Shown piece after piece: positions 1 to 9,210 of a DNA stretch of 64,000 nt (positions within the stretch are counted from its first letter, which is position 1; each line of letters starts with the position of its first letter). Origin of the DNA: Phaeobacter porticola (GTDB taxonomy: Bacteria; Pseudomonadota; Alphaproteobacteria; Rhodobacterales; Rhodobacteraceae); NCBI RefSeq assembly GCF_001888185.1, contig NZ_CP016364.1:3589593-3653592 (forward strand), written 5' to 3'. The notes under the pieces are model-generated. The model was not told the DNA's origin. It made no database searches and saw only the letters and a list, made by a program, of their open reading frames with translations. The position numbers and the translations under genes are program-made.

Positions 1-922
1 GGTCGCCAACCAGGCTCTCGAGCTTAGCGCGGGTCAATTTCATAACCATGTGCAGCGGCTGGCCCGAGGACGGATCCATCGAGATGAACGGCTGGTTGAT
101 TTCGGTCTGGCTGGAGGAGGACAGTTCGATCTTGGCTTTTTCAGCAGCTTCTTTCAGACGTTGCAGAGCCATCTTGTCCTTGGTCAGGTCAACGCCGTGC
201 TCTTTCTTGAACTGGTCTGCCAAGTAGTTGACGATACGCATGTCAAAGTCTTCACCACCAAGGAACGTGTCACCGTTGGTGGATTTAACTTCAAACAGGC
301 CATCGTCGATTTCCAGAATGGTTACGTCGAATGTACCGCCACCAAGGTCATAGACCGCGATGGTTTGGGTTTCTTCCTTGTCCAGACCATAGGCCAGGGC
401 CGCAGCTGTCGGTTCGTTGATGATGCGCAGGACTTCAAGACCGGCGATCTTGCCGGCGTCTTTGGTCGCCTGACGCTGGGCATCGTTGAAGTAGGCAGGC
501 ACAGTGATGACGGCCTGGGTTACTTCTTCGCCGAGATAGGATTCGGCGGTTTCTTTCATCTTGCCCAGGATGAAGGCAGAGATCTGCGAGGGGGAGTATT
601 TCTCGCTCTTGGCTTCGACCCATGCATCGCCGTTGCCGCCGTTGATCACGGCGAAAGGTAGGTTTTTCTTGTCTTTGGCCAGGTCCGCATCGTCGAACCG
701 GCGACCGATCAGGCGCTTAACGCCAAAAACGGTGTTGTCCGGGTTCGTGACGGCCTGACGCTTGGCCGGCTGGCCCACCAGACGTTCATCGTCGGTGAAG
801 GCAACAATCGACGGGGTGGTGCGCGCGCCCTCAGCGTTTTCGATAACGCGAGGCTGCGAGCCGTCCATGATGGCCACACAGGAGTTTGTGGTCCCGAGGT
901 CGATTCCGATAACTTTGCTCAT
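1..922 (-). CDS. dnaK: Chaperone DnaK (Hsp70), N-terminal part, cut by window edge
   Basis: ATP-dependent Hsp70 chaperone of the cytosol that works with DnaJ and GrpE. The frame starts with ATG at 922 and reads [20 protein letters not shown], the phosphate-1 loop of the Hsp70 actin-like ATPase; the segment [14 protein letters not shown] follows around residues 60-75. About 307 codons are present, so most of the nucleotide-binding domain is here, while the rest of it, the substrate-binding domain and the lid (the family is about 640 residues) lie beyond position 1. No stop or frameshift is visible in this part. alkB is divergent. dnaJ, commonly downstream, would lie outside the window. The identity is secure. 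Confidence 0.98.
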   Translation of the reverse strand, partial: MSKVIGIDLGTTNSCVAIMDGSQPRVIENAEGARTTPSIVAFTDDERLVGQPAKRQAVTNPDNTVFGVKRLIGRRFDDADLAKDKKNLPFAVINGGNGDAWVEAKSEKYSPSQISAFILGKMKETAESYLGEEVTQAVITVPAYFNDAQRQATKDAGKIAGLEVLRIINEPTAAALAYGLDKEETQTIAVYDLGGGTFDVTILEIDDGLFEVKSTNGDTFLGGEDFDMRIVNYLADQFKKEHGVDLTKDKMALQRLKEAAEKAKIELSSSSQTEINQPFISMDPSSGQPLHMVMKLTRAKLESLVGD

Positions 923-1031
923 ATTCGATCCCTTTTTACTTTCTAAGGCGATTACCCGAGGTCTGAACCCATTTTGGCATTCCGGCCCCGATTCACTTGC
1001 GGTTTGGTCTGCACCTCACCGCTTCTCGGCG

Positions 1032-1060
1032 TATATAGGGAGCGTAAATGCCCCCTGCAA
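1032..1060 (-). promoter_or_regulatory. Putative dnaK promoter
   Basis: On the minus strand TTGCAG (1055-1060) and TATATA (1032-1037) are separated by 17 bases, about 110 bases upstream of the dnaK start. The flank reads CCCTATATA, which resembles the -10 of alphaproteobacterial RpoH promoters, but the -35 lacks a clear CTTG. It could be a vegetative or heat-shock promoter. It lies just upstream of the divergent alkB start. Confidence 0.4.
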
Positions 1061-1134
1061 CCGCCAGAACGCGTCCTGTTTCGCGAATTACTGCGGTTTT
1101 TGACAGGGGAATGGTTAAGAACGGGCTAACAGCG

Positions 1135-1737
1135 ATGACCAAGTTGCGGTTGCGGGGGTTTGAATTGACAAAACCCCTATTGAATATGGCGGAGCAGCAA
1201 GAGCTGATCGAGTGCTTGCGCCCAGTTTTGCGTGCCGCGCCGCTGTTTTCACCAGAGGTTCCGGGTGGTGGGCAGATGTCTGTGCGCATGACGTCAGCGG
1301 GGGCTTTAGGCTGGATCAGTGACCGTAACGGTTATCGCTACGAAGCGCGGCATCCAAGCGGACGGCGTTGGCCGGATATCCCAGAGGAGATTCTGGAGCT
1401 CTGGCGTGTCACCACTGGGCTAGAGCGGCAACCAGATTGTTGCCTGATCAATTACTATGGTGAAGGCGCCCGGATGGGGCTGCATCAGGACAAGGACGAG
1501 GCCGATTTTTCCTACCCGGTGGTCTCTATTTCCTTGGGCGATGACGGTTTGCTACGTATCGGTAACCAGACGCGCGGCGGCAGGACGGATACCATCTGGC
1601 TTAACTCTGGCGATGTGGTGGTGATGGGCGGCGAGGCGCGTTTGATGTACCATGGCGTGGACCGGATCCGCTTCAGATCTTCACGGCTGCTGCCGAAGGG
1701 GGGTCGGATCAATCTGACACTACGGGTGGCGACTTGA
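1135..1737 (+). CDS. alkB: Alpha-ketoglutarate-dependent dioxygenase AlkB
   Basis: Fe(II)/2-oxoglutarate oxygenase that removes N-alkyl lesions such as 1-methyladenine and 3-methylcytosine from nucleic acids. With the start MTKLRLRGF at 1135 the protein is 200 residues, close to the 216 of E. coli AlkB. The iron triad is visible as HQD (H117, D119) and H173 in MYHG. The 2-oxoglutarate arginine pair is R191/R197 in RINLTLR, and the NYYGEGARMG strand precedes the triad. An ATG at 1111 is an alternative start, but its purine-rich stretch touches the codon; the frame is open back to 1048. The gene is divergent from dnaK and appears monocistronic. Confidence 0.92.
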   Translation: MTKLRLRGFELTKPLLNMAEQQELIECLRPVLRAAPLFSPEVPGGGQMSVRMTSAGALGWISDRNGYRYEARHPSGRRWPDIPEEILELWRVTTGLERQPDCCLINYYGEGARMGLHQDKDEADFSYPVVSISLGDDGLLRIGNQTRGGRTDTIWLNSGDVVVMGGEARLMYHGVDRIRFRSSRLLPKGGRINLTLRVAT

Positions 1738-1757
1738 ACTGCAAATGATCAAGGGGG

Positions 1758-2579
1758 TCAGCGCTTTGCTCCCCAGCTGATAGAGGCGCGGCGCCGTGTG
1801 TAGAATTCTCCCATGAGGCCGATCATAATTAGAACCAATGCAACCCAGCAGGCATATTGCCAATTGCTGAAATGGGGATTGTAGTTGATGAACACAAAGC
1901 CGCGTGATTGATCAATGCAGTGAAACAGCGGATTCCAGTCAAACATCGCCAGCATAAAACTGGGCAGTGTATTGGCGAGGAACATCTTACCGGACGCGAT
2001 CATATTGGCGCGTTGGTAGATAAGGGAGACAATCCCCACTGTCCCAGGTGACCAGGGTTTCAGGACCAACAATATCAATCCAACGGCAGCACCCGTGAGC
2101 CACGACAGCAGCACCATCCCAAATGCAGCAATCGGCTGGTCGATCTCAATCGGCGTGAAGGCCACGTGATAGACAAACAGGATGATGAACATCGACAGTA
2201 CTTGAATGTATAGTGATCCAATGGCGGCAGACAGGATCGCAACGATGGTGTTCATCGGGGCGTGTTGCATCATCGGGCTGCTCGGCCCCTCTGCGCCAGA
2301 TACTGCTGCAACCGCTTTAGTGTGTGTCAGGAACAGGAAGATGCCTGACATCATATAGAGCAGGAAATCACCCCGTATCGCAGCGGCACGCATTCCCAGC
2401 AGCGAAAACATTGCATAGAAGGCGAGAACGAACAGCACCGATTGCAGTAGATTGGTCGCAAGGGCGAGAAACGCATTATTGTGTTTCGACCGAACACTGC
2501 GCACCACGGAATGAAAGACGACTTCGTTCATCGCGATGAAGCTGCTCAATGAGGACCGTTGATGTCGCTGCTGGAACAT
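1758..2579 (-). CDS. ABC-2 type polysaccharide-export permease (KpsM-like), no ATPase beside it
   Basis: Inner-membrane permease of the ABC-2 family, of the type that exports capsule or other polysaccharides. The 273-residue protein has a cytoplasmic N terminus followed by about six hydrophobic segments (for example VLFVLAFYAMFSLLG, IQVLSMFIILFVYHVAF, MVLLSWLTGAAVGLILLVL). The C-terminal part NPLFHCIDQSRGFVFINYNP matches the conserved end of KpsM-like permeases. A start at 2531 (MNEVVFHSV) is possible; neither start has a strong ribosome site. The partner ATPase (KpsT) and the KpsE/KpsD-type export proteins are not adjacent, so the substrate is unknown. It runs opposite to cysQ-kdsB, whose CMP-Kdo product would fit an envelope role. 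Confidence 0.75.
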   Translation of the reverse strand: MFQQRHQRSSLSSFIAMNEVVFHSVVRSVRSKHNNAFLALATNLLQSVLFVLAFYAMFSLLGMRAAAIRGDFLLYMMSGIFLFLTHTKAVAAVSGAEGPSSPMMQHAPMNTIVAILSAAIGSLYIQVLSMFIILFVYHVAFTPIEIDQPIAAFGMVLLSWLTGAAVGLILLVLKPWSPGTVGIVSLIYQRANMIASGKMFLANTLPSFMLAMFDWNPLFHCIDQSRGFVFINYNPHFSNWQYACWVALVLIMIGLMGEFYTRRRASISWGAKR

Positions 2580-2714
2580 AGGGTTCTGGTGCCTGACCTG
2601 TTGTAGGTGAAACTCTGCTCATCGTTACCACGGAAATCTTGCTGTTCCGTTTCACCACGATCATAAGGGGGGCAACTGCCGTAATCAATAAAACCCGGCC
2701 ATGGGAGTGCTTGC

Positions 2715-3512
2715 GTGACATATGATGACCTTATTCCGGTAATCCGCCGTTTGGCGATCGAAGCCGGAGAGAAGATCATGGAGATCTACGACTCGGAAGA
2801 ATTCGAGGTGAAAGTGAAATCGGACGAAAGCCCGGTTACCGCAGCGGACGAAGCCGCTGATGCGTTGATCTCAGCCGGATTGCGGGCCGCCTTTCCAAAC
2901 GTCATGCTGGTGACCGAAGAACAGGCGGAATCCCACAGCAAAACTGGCGACACCTTCCTGATCGTTGATCCGTTGGATGGCACCAAGGAGTTCATTCACC
3001 GTCGTGGCGATTTCACCGTGAATATTGCGCTGGTTGAAAAAGGCGTGCCGACACGCGGCGTGGTTTATGCCCCGGCACGATCGCGGATGTTCTTTACCCT
3101 GGCAGATGGCTCATCGGTCGAAGAGACAGGGGCGTTTGACCCAGCCATCATGGGTGAGATCAAGCAAATCCGCGTAGCCGAGAGCAACAATGATGCACTG
3201 ATGGTTGTTGCTTCGAAATCGCACCGTGACCAAGCGACGGATGATTACATTGGCAAATATGCTGTGAAGGACAGCAAAAGCGCCGGCTCATCGCTCAAGT
3301 TTTGTCTCGTGGCAACCGGGGAAGCCGATCTTTACCCGAGGGTCGGGCGCACAATGGAATGGGATACTGCCGCAGGCCATGCGGTGCTTGGCGGCGCTGG
3401 TGGTGCTGTGGTGCGCTTCGACGATCATTCCCCGCTTACCTACGGCAAGGAAGGCTATGCCAACCCCTTCTTTATTGCCTACGCGCCTGGTGTGGAGCTG
3501 AAGAAAGCCTGA
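2715..3512 (+). CDS. cysQ: 3'(2'),5'-bisphosphate nucleotidase CysQ
   Basis: Mg-dependent phosphatase of the inositol monophosphatase superfamily that hydrolyses 3'-phosphoadenosine 5'-phosphate left from sulfate assimilation. The family motifs are intact: TEEQAES near residue 67, the metal-binding DPLDGTKEF near 85, and WDTAAGHAVLGGAGG near 215. Length (265 residues) is normal. The start is GTG at 2715, with GGAG at 2703-2706 as ribosome site; an upstream ATG at 2701 is out of frame. The stop codon overlaps the start of kdsB, so the two are translationally coupled, a pairing that places CysQ with envelope sugar genes rather than with cysteine genes. Confidence 0.93.
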   Translation: MTYDDLIPVIRRLAIEAGEKIMEIYDSEEFEVKVKSDESPVTAADEAADALISAGLRAAFPNVMLVTEEQAESHSKTGDTFLIVDPLDGTKEFIHRRGDFTVNIALVEKGVPTRGVVYAPARSRMFFTLADGSSVEETGAFDPAIMGEIKQIRVAESNNDALMVVASKSHRDQATDDYIGKYAVKDSKSAGSSLKFCLVATGEADLYPRVGRTMEWDTAAGHAVLGGAGGAVVRFDDHSPLTYGKEGYANPFFIAYAPGVELKKA

Positions 3513-4312
3513 TGTCCGTTCTTATCGTCATCCCCGCCCGCTATGCATCAACCCGCTATCCTGGCAAACCACTTGTATCGCTGACTGGTGCCAGCGGTGA
3601 AAGTCAGACCCTGATAGAGCGGTCTTGGCGTGCTGCAATGGCCGTGACCGGTGTAGACCGGGTGGTCGTCGCCACCGATGATGACCGTATTCGCGACGCG
3701 GCCCAAGGGTTCGGCGCAGAGGTGGTTATGACCTCTGAAAGCTGCGGTAACGGGACCGAACGCTGTGCCGAGGCGTTGAAGAACCTGGGTGGCGATTATG
3801 ACATCGTGGTGAACCTGCAAGGGGATGCTCCACTGACGCCGCATTGGTTCGTGGAGGATCTGATTACCGGGTTGCGCGCAGCCCCTGACAAGGGGCTGGC
3901 GACACCGGTGCTGCGCTGCGATGGCGCGACATTGAACAGCTTGCTGGCTGATCGCAAGGCGGGGCGCGTTGGAGGCACAACATCGGTATTCGGCAGTGAT
4001 CACAACGCGCTCTACTTCTCAAAAGAAGTCGTGCCTTTCACCTCCAAGACCTACGAGACAGCTGATGCCACCCCGGTGTTTCATCATGTTGGTGTCTATG
4101 CCTATCGACCGGATGCGCTGACGGCCTACCCCGACTGGCCCATCGGGCCGCTGGAAACTCTCGAGGGATTGGAGCAGCTGCGGTTCCTGGAAAACGGACG
4201 CAAGATCCTCTGTGTGGAGGTTGAGTCGCGTGGGCGTGAGTTCTGGGAGTTGAACAATCCAGAGGACGTGCCGCTGATCGAGGCGATGATGCAGAAAATG
4301 GGTCACAAATAG
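3512..4312 (+). CDS. kdsB: 3-deoxy-manno-octulosonate cytidylyltransferase KdsB
   Basis: Activates Kdo as CMP-Kdo for lipopolysaccharide core synthesis in the cytosol. The 266-residue protein begins MSVLIVIPARYASTRYPGKP, the nucleotide-binding signature of the family, and carries VVVATDDDRI and CGNGTERCAEAL in the expected order. The motif usually written QGDEP reads QGDAP (LQGDAPLTP), and the C terminus ends in NNPEDV. The start ATG shares its A with the TGA of cysQ (TGATG), so the frame begins at 3512 although it stays open further upstream. The activated sugar could be Kdo or a close relative; the family assignment is firm. Confidence 0.9.
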   Translation: MSVLIVIPARYASTRYPGKPLVSLTGASGESQTLIERSWRAAMAVTGVDRVVVATDDDRIRDAAQGFGAEVVMTSESCGNGTERCAEALKNLGGDYDIVVNLQGDAPLTPHWFVEDLITGLRAAPDKGLATPVLRCDGATLNSLLADRKAGRVGGTTSVFGSDHNALYFSKEVVPFTSKTYETADATPVFHHVGVYAYRPDALTAYPDWPIGPLETLEGLEQLRFLENGRKILCVEVESRGREFWELNNPEDVPLIEAMMQKMGHK

Positions 4313-4497
4313 GCCCGAATTGTCGATAAAATGAAACATCTTAAGGGTTGGCGTGAACGTGACGTGACTAAGGGTATATTTTCTGCATTGCCTGCGGAAT
4401 ACTCAAGTCGGCCTTTCTAGGCAGGTTTCGTCGCTGTAACGGCCACCACGGATGAACCGCATTAGAACGGTTCGGAAATAGATAATGAGAGTGCAAG

Positions 4498-5391
4498 ATG
4501 CGTAGAAAAGTAACGAAGGCAATTTTTCCAGTGGCAGGGCTCGGGACGCGTTTTCTGCCGGCTACCAAATCCGTCCCCAAAGAAATCATGACGCTGGTTG
4601 ATCGCCCACTAGTACAATACGCGATCGACGAGGCCCGAGAGGCCGGTATCAAAGAGTTCATCTTCGTCACGTCGCGCGGAAAAGGCGCTTTGGAAGATTA
4701 TTTTGACCATTCTCCGATGCTGGAGCAGGAGCTGCGTAAGAAGGGCAAAGATGATCTTCTGGAGATCCTGAAGGCGACCAATATGGATTCTGGCGCGATT
4801 GCCTATATCCGCCAGCATCAGGCACTTGGTCTGGGCCACGCGGTCTGGTGCGCGCGGCGTTTGATTGCCAACGAACCCTTTGCTGTGATCCTGCCCGATG
4901 ATGTGATCGCTGCTGAGACACCCTGTCTGAAGCAGATGGTTGAGGCTTATGAGGAAACCGGCGGCAATATGGTTGCAGCGATGGAAGTACCGCCAGAGCA
5001 GGCCTCGTCTTACGGTGTTCTTGACGTCAAAGAAGACATGGGGTCAGTTGTGTCGGTGAACGGCATGGTTGAAAAGCCCAAGGCAGAAGATGCCCCGTCT
5101 AACCTTGCTGTAATCGGTCGCTATATTCTGGCGCCTTCTGTCCTTCGCAACCTCAACAAAAAGAAACAAGGCGCGGGTGGAGAGATCCAGCTGACTGACG
5201 CAATTGCTGAAGATATCGCCAATGAAGTCCCGGTGTATGGCTATCGGTTCCGTGGGCAACGCTTTGACTGTGGCTCTAAGGCTGGGTTTTTGCAGGCGAC
5301 GGTTGCCTTTGCATTGGCTCGCGAAGAGCTGCGTGATGATCTGATGTGCTACATCAACGAGGTCGCGCAGATCAGCAAAGCGGCGCAGTAG
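4498..5391 (+). CDS. galU: UTP--glucose-1-phosphate uridylyltransferase GalU
   Basis: Makes UDP-glucose from UTP and glucose-1-phosphate for polysaccharide and glycolipid synthesis. The 297-residue protein shows the nucleotidyltransferase loop PVAGLGTRFLPATKSVPKE at residues 12-30, the sugar and uridine motifs GLGHAVWCA, ILPDDVI and VEKP, and the C-terminal RFDCGSKAGFLQA; all are typical of GalU. It is preceded by a 185-base intergenic stretch and followed at 75 bases by galE, so UDP-glucose synthesis and epimerisation are encoded side by side. No anomaly was seen. Confidence 0.96.
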   Translation: MRRKVTKAIFPVAGLGTRFLPATKSVPKEIMTLVDRPLVQYAIDEAREAGIKEFIFVTSRGKGALEDYFDHSPMLEQELRKKGKDDLLEILKATNMDSGAIAYIRQHQALGLGHAVWCARRLIANEPFAVILPDDVIAAETPCLKQMVEAYEETGGNMVAAMEVPPEQASSYGVLDVKEDMGSVVSVNGMVEKPKAEDAPSNLAVIGRYILAPSVLRNLNKKKQGAGGEIQLTDAIAEDIANEVPVYGYRFRGQRFDCGSKAGFLQATVAFALAREELRDDLMCYINEVAQISKAAQ

Positions 5392-5466
5392 CCAGCATTC
5401 CGTGCGACGAATAGTATGACACGGCCGGGCAAGTATGTCCGGCCTTTTGAGCAAGATGAGGCAGCT

Positions 5467-6450
5467 TTGAAAAATATTCTGGTGACCGGCGGAGCAGGCT
5501 ATATCGGCTCTCACGCTTGTAAAGCGTTGCGTGCGGCAGGCTATACGCCCGTGACCTATGACAATCTCGTGACCGGTTGGCGAGACGCAGTAAAGTTTGG
5601 TCCGTTTGAGCAGGGCGATCTGACTGACCGGGCGCGACTGGACGAGGTGTTCACCAGATATCAGCCTGCTGCTGTGATGCATTTTGCAGCGCTTAGTCAG
5701 GTTGGCGAAGCCATGAGCGAGCCGGGGCGCTACTGGGCCAACAACGTCGGTGGCTCGCTGACGTTGATAGAAGCGGCCGTTGCTGCGGGATGTCTGGATT
5801 TTGTATTCTCCTCGACCTGCGCTACCTATGGTGAGCATGACAATGTTGTGCTGGACGAGAGCACACCTCAGCTGCCTTTGAACGCCTATGGCGCCTCCAA
5901 ACGTGCGGTTGAGGATATTCTGCGCGACTTTGGGGCCTCGCATGGGCTGCGGTCGGTGATTTTCCGCTATTTCAATGTGGCTGGTGCCGATCCCGAGGCA
6001 GAGGTTGGTGAGTTTCACCGCCCCGAAACCCATCTCGTGCCGTTGGTTCTGGATGCCATTGAGGGCAAGCGGGATGCGCTCACTATCTTCGGCACCGACT
6101 ATGATACACCCGATGGCACGTGTGTGCGCGATTATGTGCATGTTTGCGATTTGGTTGACGCCCATGTCCTTGGGCTTGAGTGGCTGCACGATGGCAAGGG
6201 CAGCCAAGTCTTCAATCTCGGCACCGGCACCGGTTTTTCGGTGCGCGAAGTGATGGATAAAGCTGAGGCCACAACTGGCAAAACAGTACCCCATTCCATT
6301 GGCCCGCGTCGGGCTGGGGACTGCACGAAACTGGTGTCTGGATCGGTGCGGGCTGCGACCATATTGGCATGGCAGCCAAAACGCTCTGATCTTGAAACAA
6401 TGATAGCGGACGCTTGGGGCTGGCATAAAACAAGCGGCTACGAGCGTTAG
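5467..6450 (+). CDS. galE: UDP-glucose 4-epimerase GalE
   Basis: NAD-dependent short-chain dehydrogenase-type epimerase that interconverts UDP-glucose and UDP-galactose. The Rossmann motif TGGAGYIGSH lies at residues 7-16, and the catalytic pair is Y141/K145 in YGASK with the SSTCATYG strand before it. FRYFNVAGADP and DGTCVRDYVHVCDL are diagnostic of GalE. I chose TTG at 5467 because GAGG sits 5 bases upstream and the protein then begins directly with the Rossmann strand; an ATG at 5416 would add 17 residues without a visible ribosome site. Length is 327 residues, near the family norm of about 330. The next gene begins one base after its stop. Confidence 0.93.
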   Translation: MKNILVTGGAGYIGSHACKALRAAGYTPVTYDNLVTGWRDAVKFGPFEQGDLTDRARLDEVFTRYQPAAVMHFAALSQVGEAMSEPGRYWANNVGGSLTLIEAAVAAGCLDFVFSSTCATYGEHDNVVLDESTPQLPLNAYGASKRAVEDILRDFGASHGLRSVIFRYFNVAGADPEAEVGEFHRPETHLVPLVLDAIEGKRDALTIFGTDYDTPDGTCVRDYVHVCDLVDAHVLGLEWLHDGKGSQVFNLGTGTGFSVREVMDKAEATTGKTVPHSIGPRRAGDCTKLVSGSVRAATILAWQPKRSDLETMIADAWGWHKTSGYER

Positions 6451-6451
6451 G

Positions 6452-7513
6452 GTGCAGGGGCCGTCATCGGCTTTGTCTTCTTTGCCGCTGCCGGAGATCA
6501 GCCGGGCTGCGGCTTACCGGCTCCGTTGGCAGCGGCGTGCATTGTTATGGCGATCCTTTCGCGCACGTCACCAGCTGACGCAGGTAGTAGCTCGCACAGA
6601 GAATCTGCGACCTGACGCGATTCTGGCAGTTACGGTGCTGCGAAACGAGGCTACTCGCCTGCCCTATTTTTTGTCGTTTTATCGGGCTCTTGGCGTGGAT
6701 CATTTTCTAATGGTCGACAATGGCAGCGACGACGAGAGTGGAACCTTTCTTGCCGCGCAGCGAGATGTATCGCTCTGGCGGACCTCAGCGCACTACCGAG
6801 ATGCGCGGTTTGGCTTGGACTGGGCCACGTGGCTTCAGATCTGCCATAGCCACGGGCGTTGGTGCCTAAGTGTTGATACAGACGAATTGCTTGTTTTTGG
6901 AGGGGATGCGATCCACGGGCTGCGGGGGCTCACAAAGCTGCTGGAGCAGCAGCGGCAACCGGGTTTCGGCGCAGTGATGTTGGATCTCTTTCCCCAAGGC
7001 CGCTTGAATTCTACAGGCTACACGGCTGGTGAGGATCCTCGCATTGCGTTGCCCTGGTTCGATCCCGGTCCATATCGCGCGACTCGGCAGCTGCCACGTG
7101 GAAACCTGTGGGTACAGGGCGGGTTGCGAGAGCGGGTATTCTTTTGTGATGATCCTCAGCGTTCGCCGACGTTGAATAAGTTGCCGTTGATAAAATGGAA
7201 CCGCCGGTTTGCCTATACGAATTCGACCCATGCGATCCTTCCACGGCGGTTGAACGGGCTGTATGATGGACCGGGTGGAAACGCGCCATCAGGCGTGCTG
7301 TTGCACACAAAATTTCTGCCGGAAGTGGTCGAAAAATCTTCTATTGAAAAGCAGCGCCAGCAACATTTTGGCGATCCTGCAGCCTTTGCGGGCTATTATG
7401 ATGAGCTGGCAGAAGCACCTGATCTCTGGCACTCGGGTGCGTTGCGGTATGAGGGGCCAGAACAATTGGAGGCCTTGGGTCTCGCACGTGCCCCGAACTG
7501 GAGCACGCGCTAA
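6452..7513 (+). CDS. Glycosyltransferase family 2-like protein
   Basis: Probable cytosolic sugar transferase of the GT-A fold, of the type annotated Glyco_tranf_2_4. The 353-residue protein has a basic N-terminal tail, then VTVLRNEATRLPYFLSFYRA and LMVDNGSDDES around residues 60-95 (nucleotide-sugar-binding region) and the metal motif VDTDE (D142, D144). No membrane segment is evident. It starts with GTG one base after the galE stop, so it is probably cotranscribed with galU-galE and may use UDP-glucose or UDP-galactose. The acceptor is unknown. It ends three bases before the end of a convergent transporter gene. Confidence 0.75.
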   Translation: MQGPSSALSSLPLPEISRAAAYRLRWQRRALLWRSFRARHQLTQVVARTENLRPDAILAVTVLRNEATRLPYFLSFYRALGVDHFLMVDNGSDDESGTFLAAQRDVSLWRTSAHYRDARFGLDWATWLQICHSHGRWCLSVDTDELLVFGGDAIHGLRGLTKLLEQQRQPGFGAVMLDLFPQGRLNSTGYTAGEDPRIALPWFDPGPYRATRQLPRGNLWVQGGLRERVFFCDDPQRSPTLNKLPLIKWNRRFAYTNSTHAILPRRLNGLYDGPGGNAPSGVLLHTKFLPEVVEKSSIEKQRQQHFGDPAAFAGYYDELAEAPDLWHSGALRYEGPEQLEALGLARAPNWSTR

Positions 7514-7516
7514 GCC

Positions 7517-8332
7517 TTAGGTGCGCACCGCATTCTGTTCGTCCCGGCGCTGGCGGACCAATTGATGTTTGGTCACCAGCGAAGCGGTTAGAACTCCAAC
7601 TGTCACGATTGCGATCATGATGGTCGACAGCGCATTGATTTCCGGACTGACACCCAGGCGTACCGCCGAGAAGATTTTGATTGGCAAAGTGGTTGCCGCA
7701 GGCCCCGAGGTAAAAGACGCAATCACCAGATCGTCCAGCGAAAGGGTAAACGCCAGGAGCCAGCCCGATATGACCGCAGGGGCAATGATCGGCAGGGTGA
7801 CAAGGCGGAATGCCTCAGCCGCGGAGCAGCCAAGATCAAGCGCCGCCTCTTCCAGAGAGCGATCAAACGTTACCAGGCGCGAGGATACAACAACCGACAC
7901 GTAGCACATGGAAAAAGTTGTATGCGCCAGTACGATGGTCATAACGCCGCGATCCATTCCGATGCCGATGAACAAGAGCAAGAGCGAGAGGCCAGTGATC
8001 ACCTCTGGCATGACAAGAGGTGCATAAATCATACCGGAAAACAGCGTGCGGCCAAGGAACCGGCCGCCGCGCACAAGAACATAGGCGGCCATGGTCCCAA
8101 GCACAGTTGCAATGGTGGAGGAGAGCACGGCCACCTTTAGCGTGACCCAGGCGGCATTCAGAAATGCCTCGTTCTGTAACAGTTCACCATACCATTTAAC
8201 TGAGAAACCTGCCCAGACCGTTACCAGCTTGCTTTCGTTGAAGCTGAATATAATCAGGATCACCATCGGAATGTAGAGAAACGCAAACCCCAGCGTCAGG
8301 GAGACGGTGTTGAACCAGCTCAAACGATTCAT
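7517..8332 (-). CDS. potI: Putrescine/spermidine ABC transporter permease (PotI-like)
   Basis: Second membrane subunit of a polyamine importer. The 271-residue protein has about six membrane segments and the ATPase-contact EAA loop EEAALDLGCSAAEAFRLVTL followed by PIIAP. Length and topology match PotC/PotI. Its ATG overlaps the stop of the preceding permease gene by four bases (ATGA), so the subunits are translated together. It is the last gene of the potF-potG-potH-potI series read on the minus strand. Putrescine specificity is inferred from the solute-binding protein and from the neighbouring transaminase. Confidence 0.88.
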   Translation of the reverse strand: MNRLSWFNTVSLTLGFAFLYIPMVILIIFSFNESKLVTVWAGFSVKWYGELLQNEAFLNAAWVTLKVAVLSSTIATVLGTMAAYVLVRGGRFLGRTLFSGMIYAPLVMPEVITGLSLLLLFIGIGMDRGVMTIVLAHTTFSMCYVSVVVSSRLVTFDRSLEEAALDLGCSAAEAFRLVTLPIIAPAVISGWLLAFTLSLDDLVIASFTSGPAATTLPIKIFSAVRLGVSPEINALSTIMIAIVTVGVLTASLVTKHQLVRQRRDEQNAVRT

Positions 8333-9210
8333 TGTTCAGCCTCCTGCTGTTTCTGCTGATTGCGTTGGAACAGCACGATGGGCACCACGAGGATCAGCAG
8401 GAGGACAACCGCCACCGCCGAGGCTACCGGCCAATCGCGGTTGGAGAAGAACTCTTCCCACAAGACCTTGCCGATCATCAGCGTGTCGGATCCACCTAGC
8501 AAGGACGGGATCACAAACTCACCTAACGTCGGAATAAAGACGAGAAAGCAGCCCGCTATGATACCGGCACGGGACAGTGGGATTGTGACCAGCCAGAAGG
8601 CCTGCATCCGCGAACAGCCCAAATCCTCTGCGGCCTCGATCAGGGATCCATCGAGCCGTTCCAGCGCTGAATAGATGGGTAGGATCATGAAGGGCAGATA
8701 GGTGTAGACGATGCCAATATAGACGGCAGTATTGGTGTTCAGGATGACAAGGGGCGTGTCGATCAATCCCAACCAGATCAGGAACTGATTCAGCAGGCCC
8801 TCGTTCGACAGAATACCCATCCACGCGTAGACACGGATCAGAAAGCTGGTCCAAAATGGCAGAATCACCAGCATCATCAAAGTTGGGCGCCATTCTTCTG
8901 GCGCGCGCGCCATAGCATAGGCCATCGGATAGCCTACCAGCAGGGTGAAGAACGTCGAGATGACGGCAATCTTGAGCGAACTCAGATAAGCCTTCCAATA
9001 AAGATCATCTTCGGTCAGCCAGGTGAAATTCTCAAAATCCAGTTTGGACAAGAATGCCCAGACCCCGGTGATCCAATCGAATTGCGGCATATAGGGGGGG
9101 CGTGCCACTGCCGCGTCCGACAAGGCGATTTTGAAGACGATAGCAAAGGGCACCAAAAACAGCGCTAGGAGCCAAGCATAAGGGATTGCGATCAGGAGAA
9201 AACGGCGCAT
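8329..9210 (-). CDS. potH: Putrescine/spermidine ABC transporter permease (PotH-like)
   Basis: First membrane subunit of the same importer. The 293-residue protein starts MRRFLLIAIPYAWLLALFLV, has about six membrane helices, and carries the EAA loop IEAAEDLGCSRMQAFWLVTI followed by PLSRAG. LPFWTSFLIRVYAWMGIL is typical of PotB/PotH. Its start overlaps the stop of the ATPase gene by one base (TGATG), and its own stop overlaps potI, which shows a tightly coupled operon. Unlike the second importer in this window it has no large inserted domain. Confidence 0.88.
   Translation of the reverse strand: MRRFLLIAIPYAWLLALFLVPFAIVFKIALSDAAVARPPYMPQFDWITGVWAFLSKLDFENFTWLTEDDLYWKAYLSSLKIAVISTFFTLLVGYPMAYAMARAPEEWRPTLMMLVILPFWTSFLIRVYAWMGILSNEGLLNQFLIWLGLIDTPLVILNTNTAVYIGIVYTYLPFMILPIYSALERLDGSLIEAAEDLGCSRMQAFWLVTIPLSRAGIIAGCFLVFIPTLGEFVIPSLLGGSDTLMIGKVLWEEFFSNRDWPVASAVAVVLLLILVVPIVLFQRNQQKQQEAEQ

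Noticed and set aside
5044..6426. Long open frame (about 460 codons) on the minus strand opposite galU-galE
   Set aside because: It lies antisense to well-recognised genes and has no family features; GC-rich third positions create such shadows.
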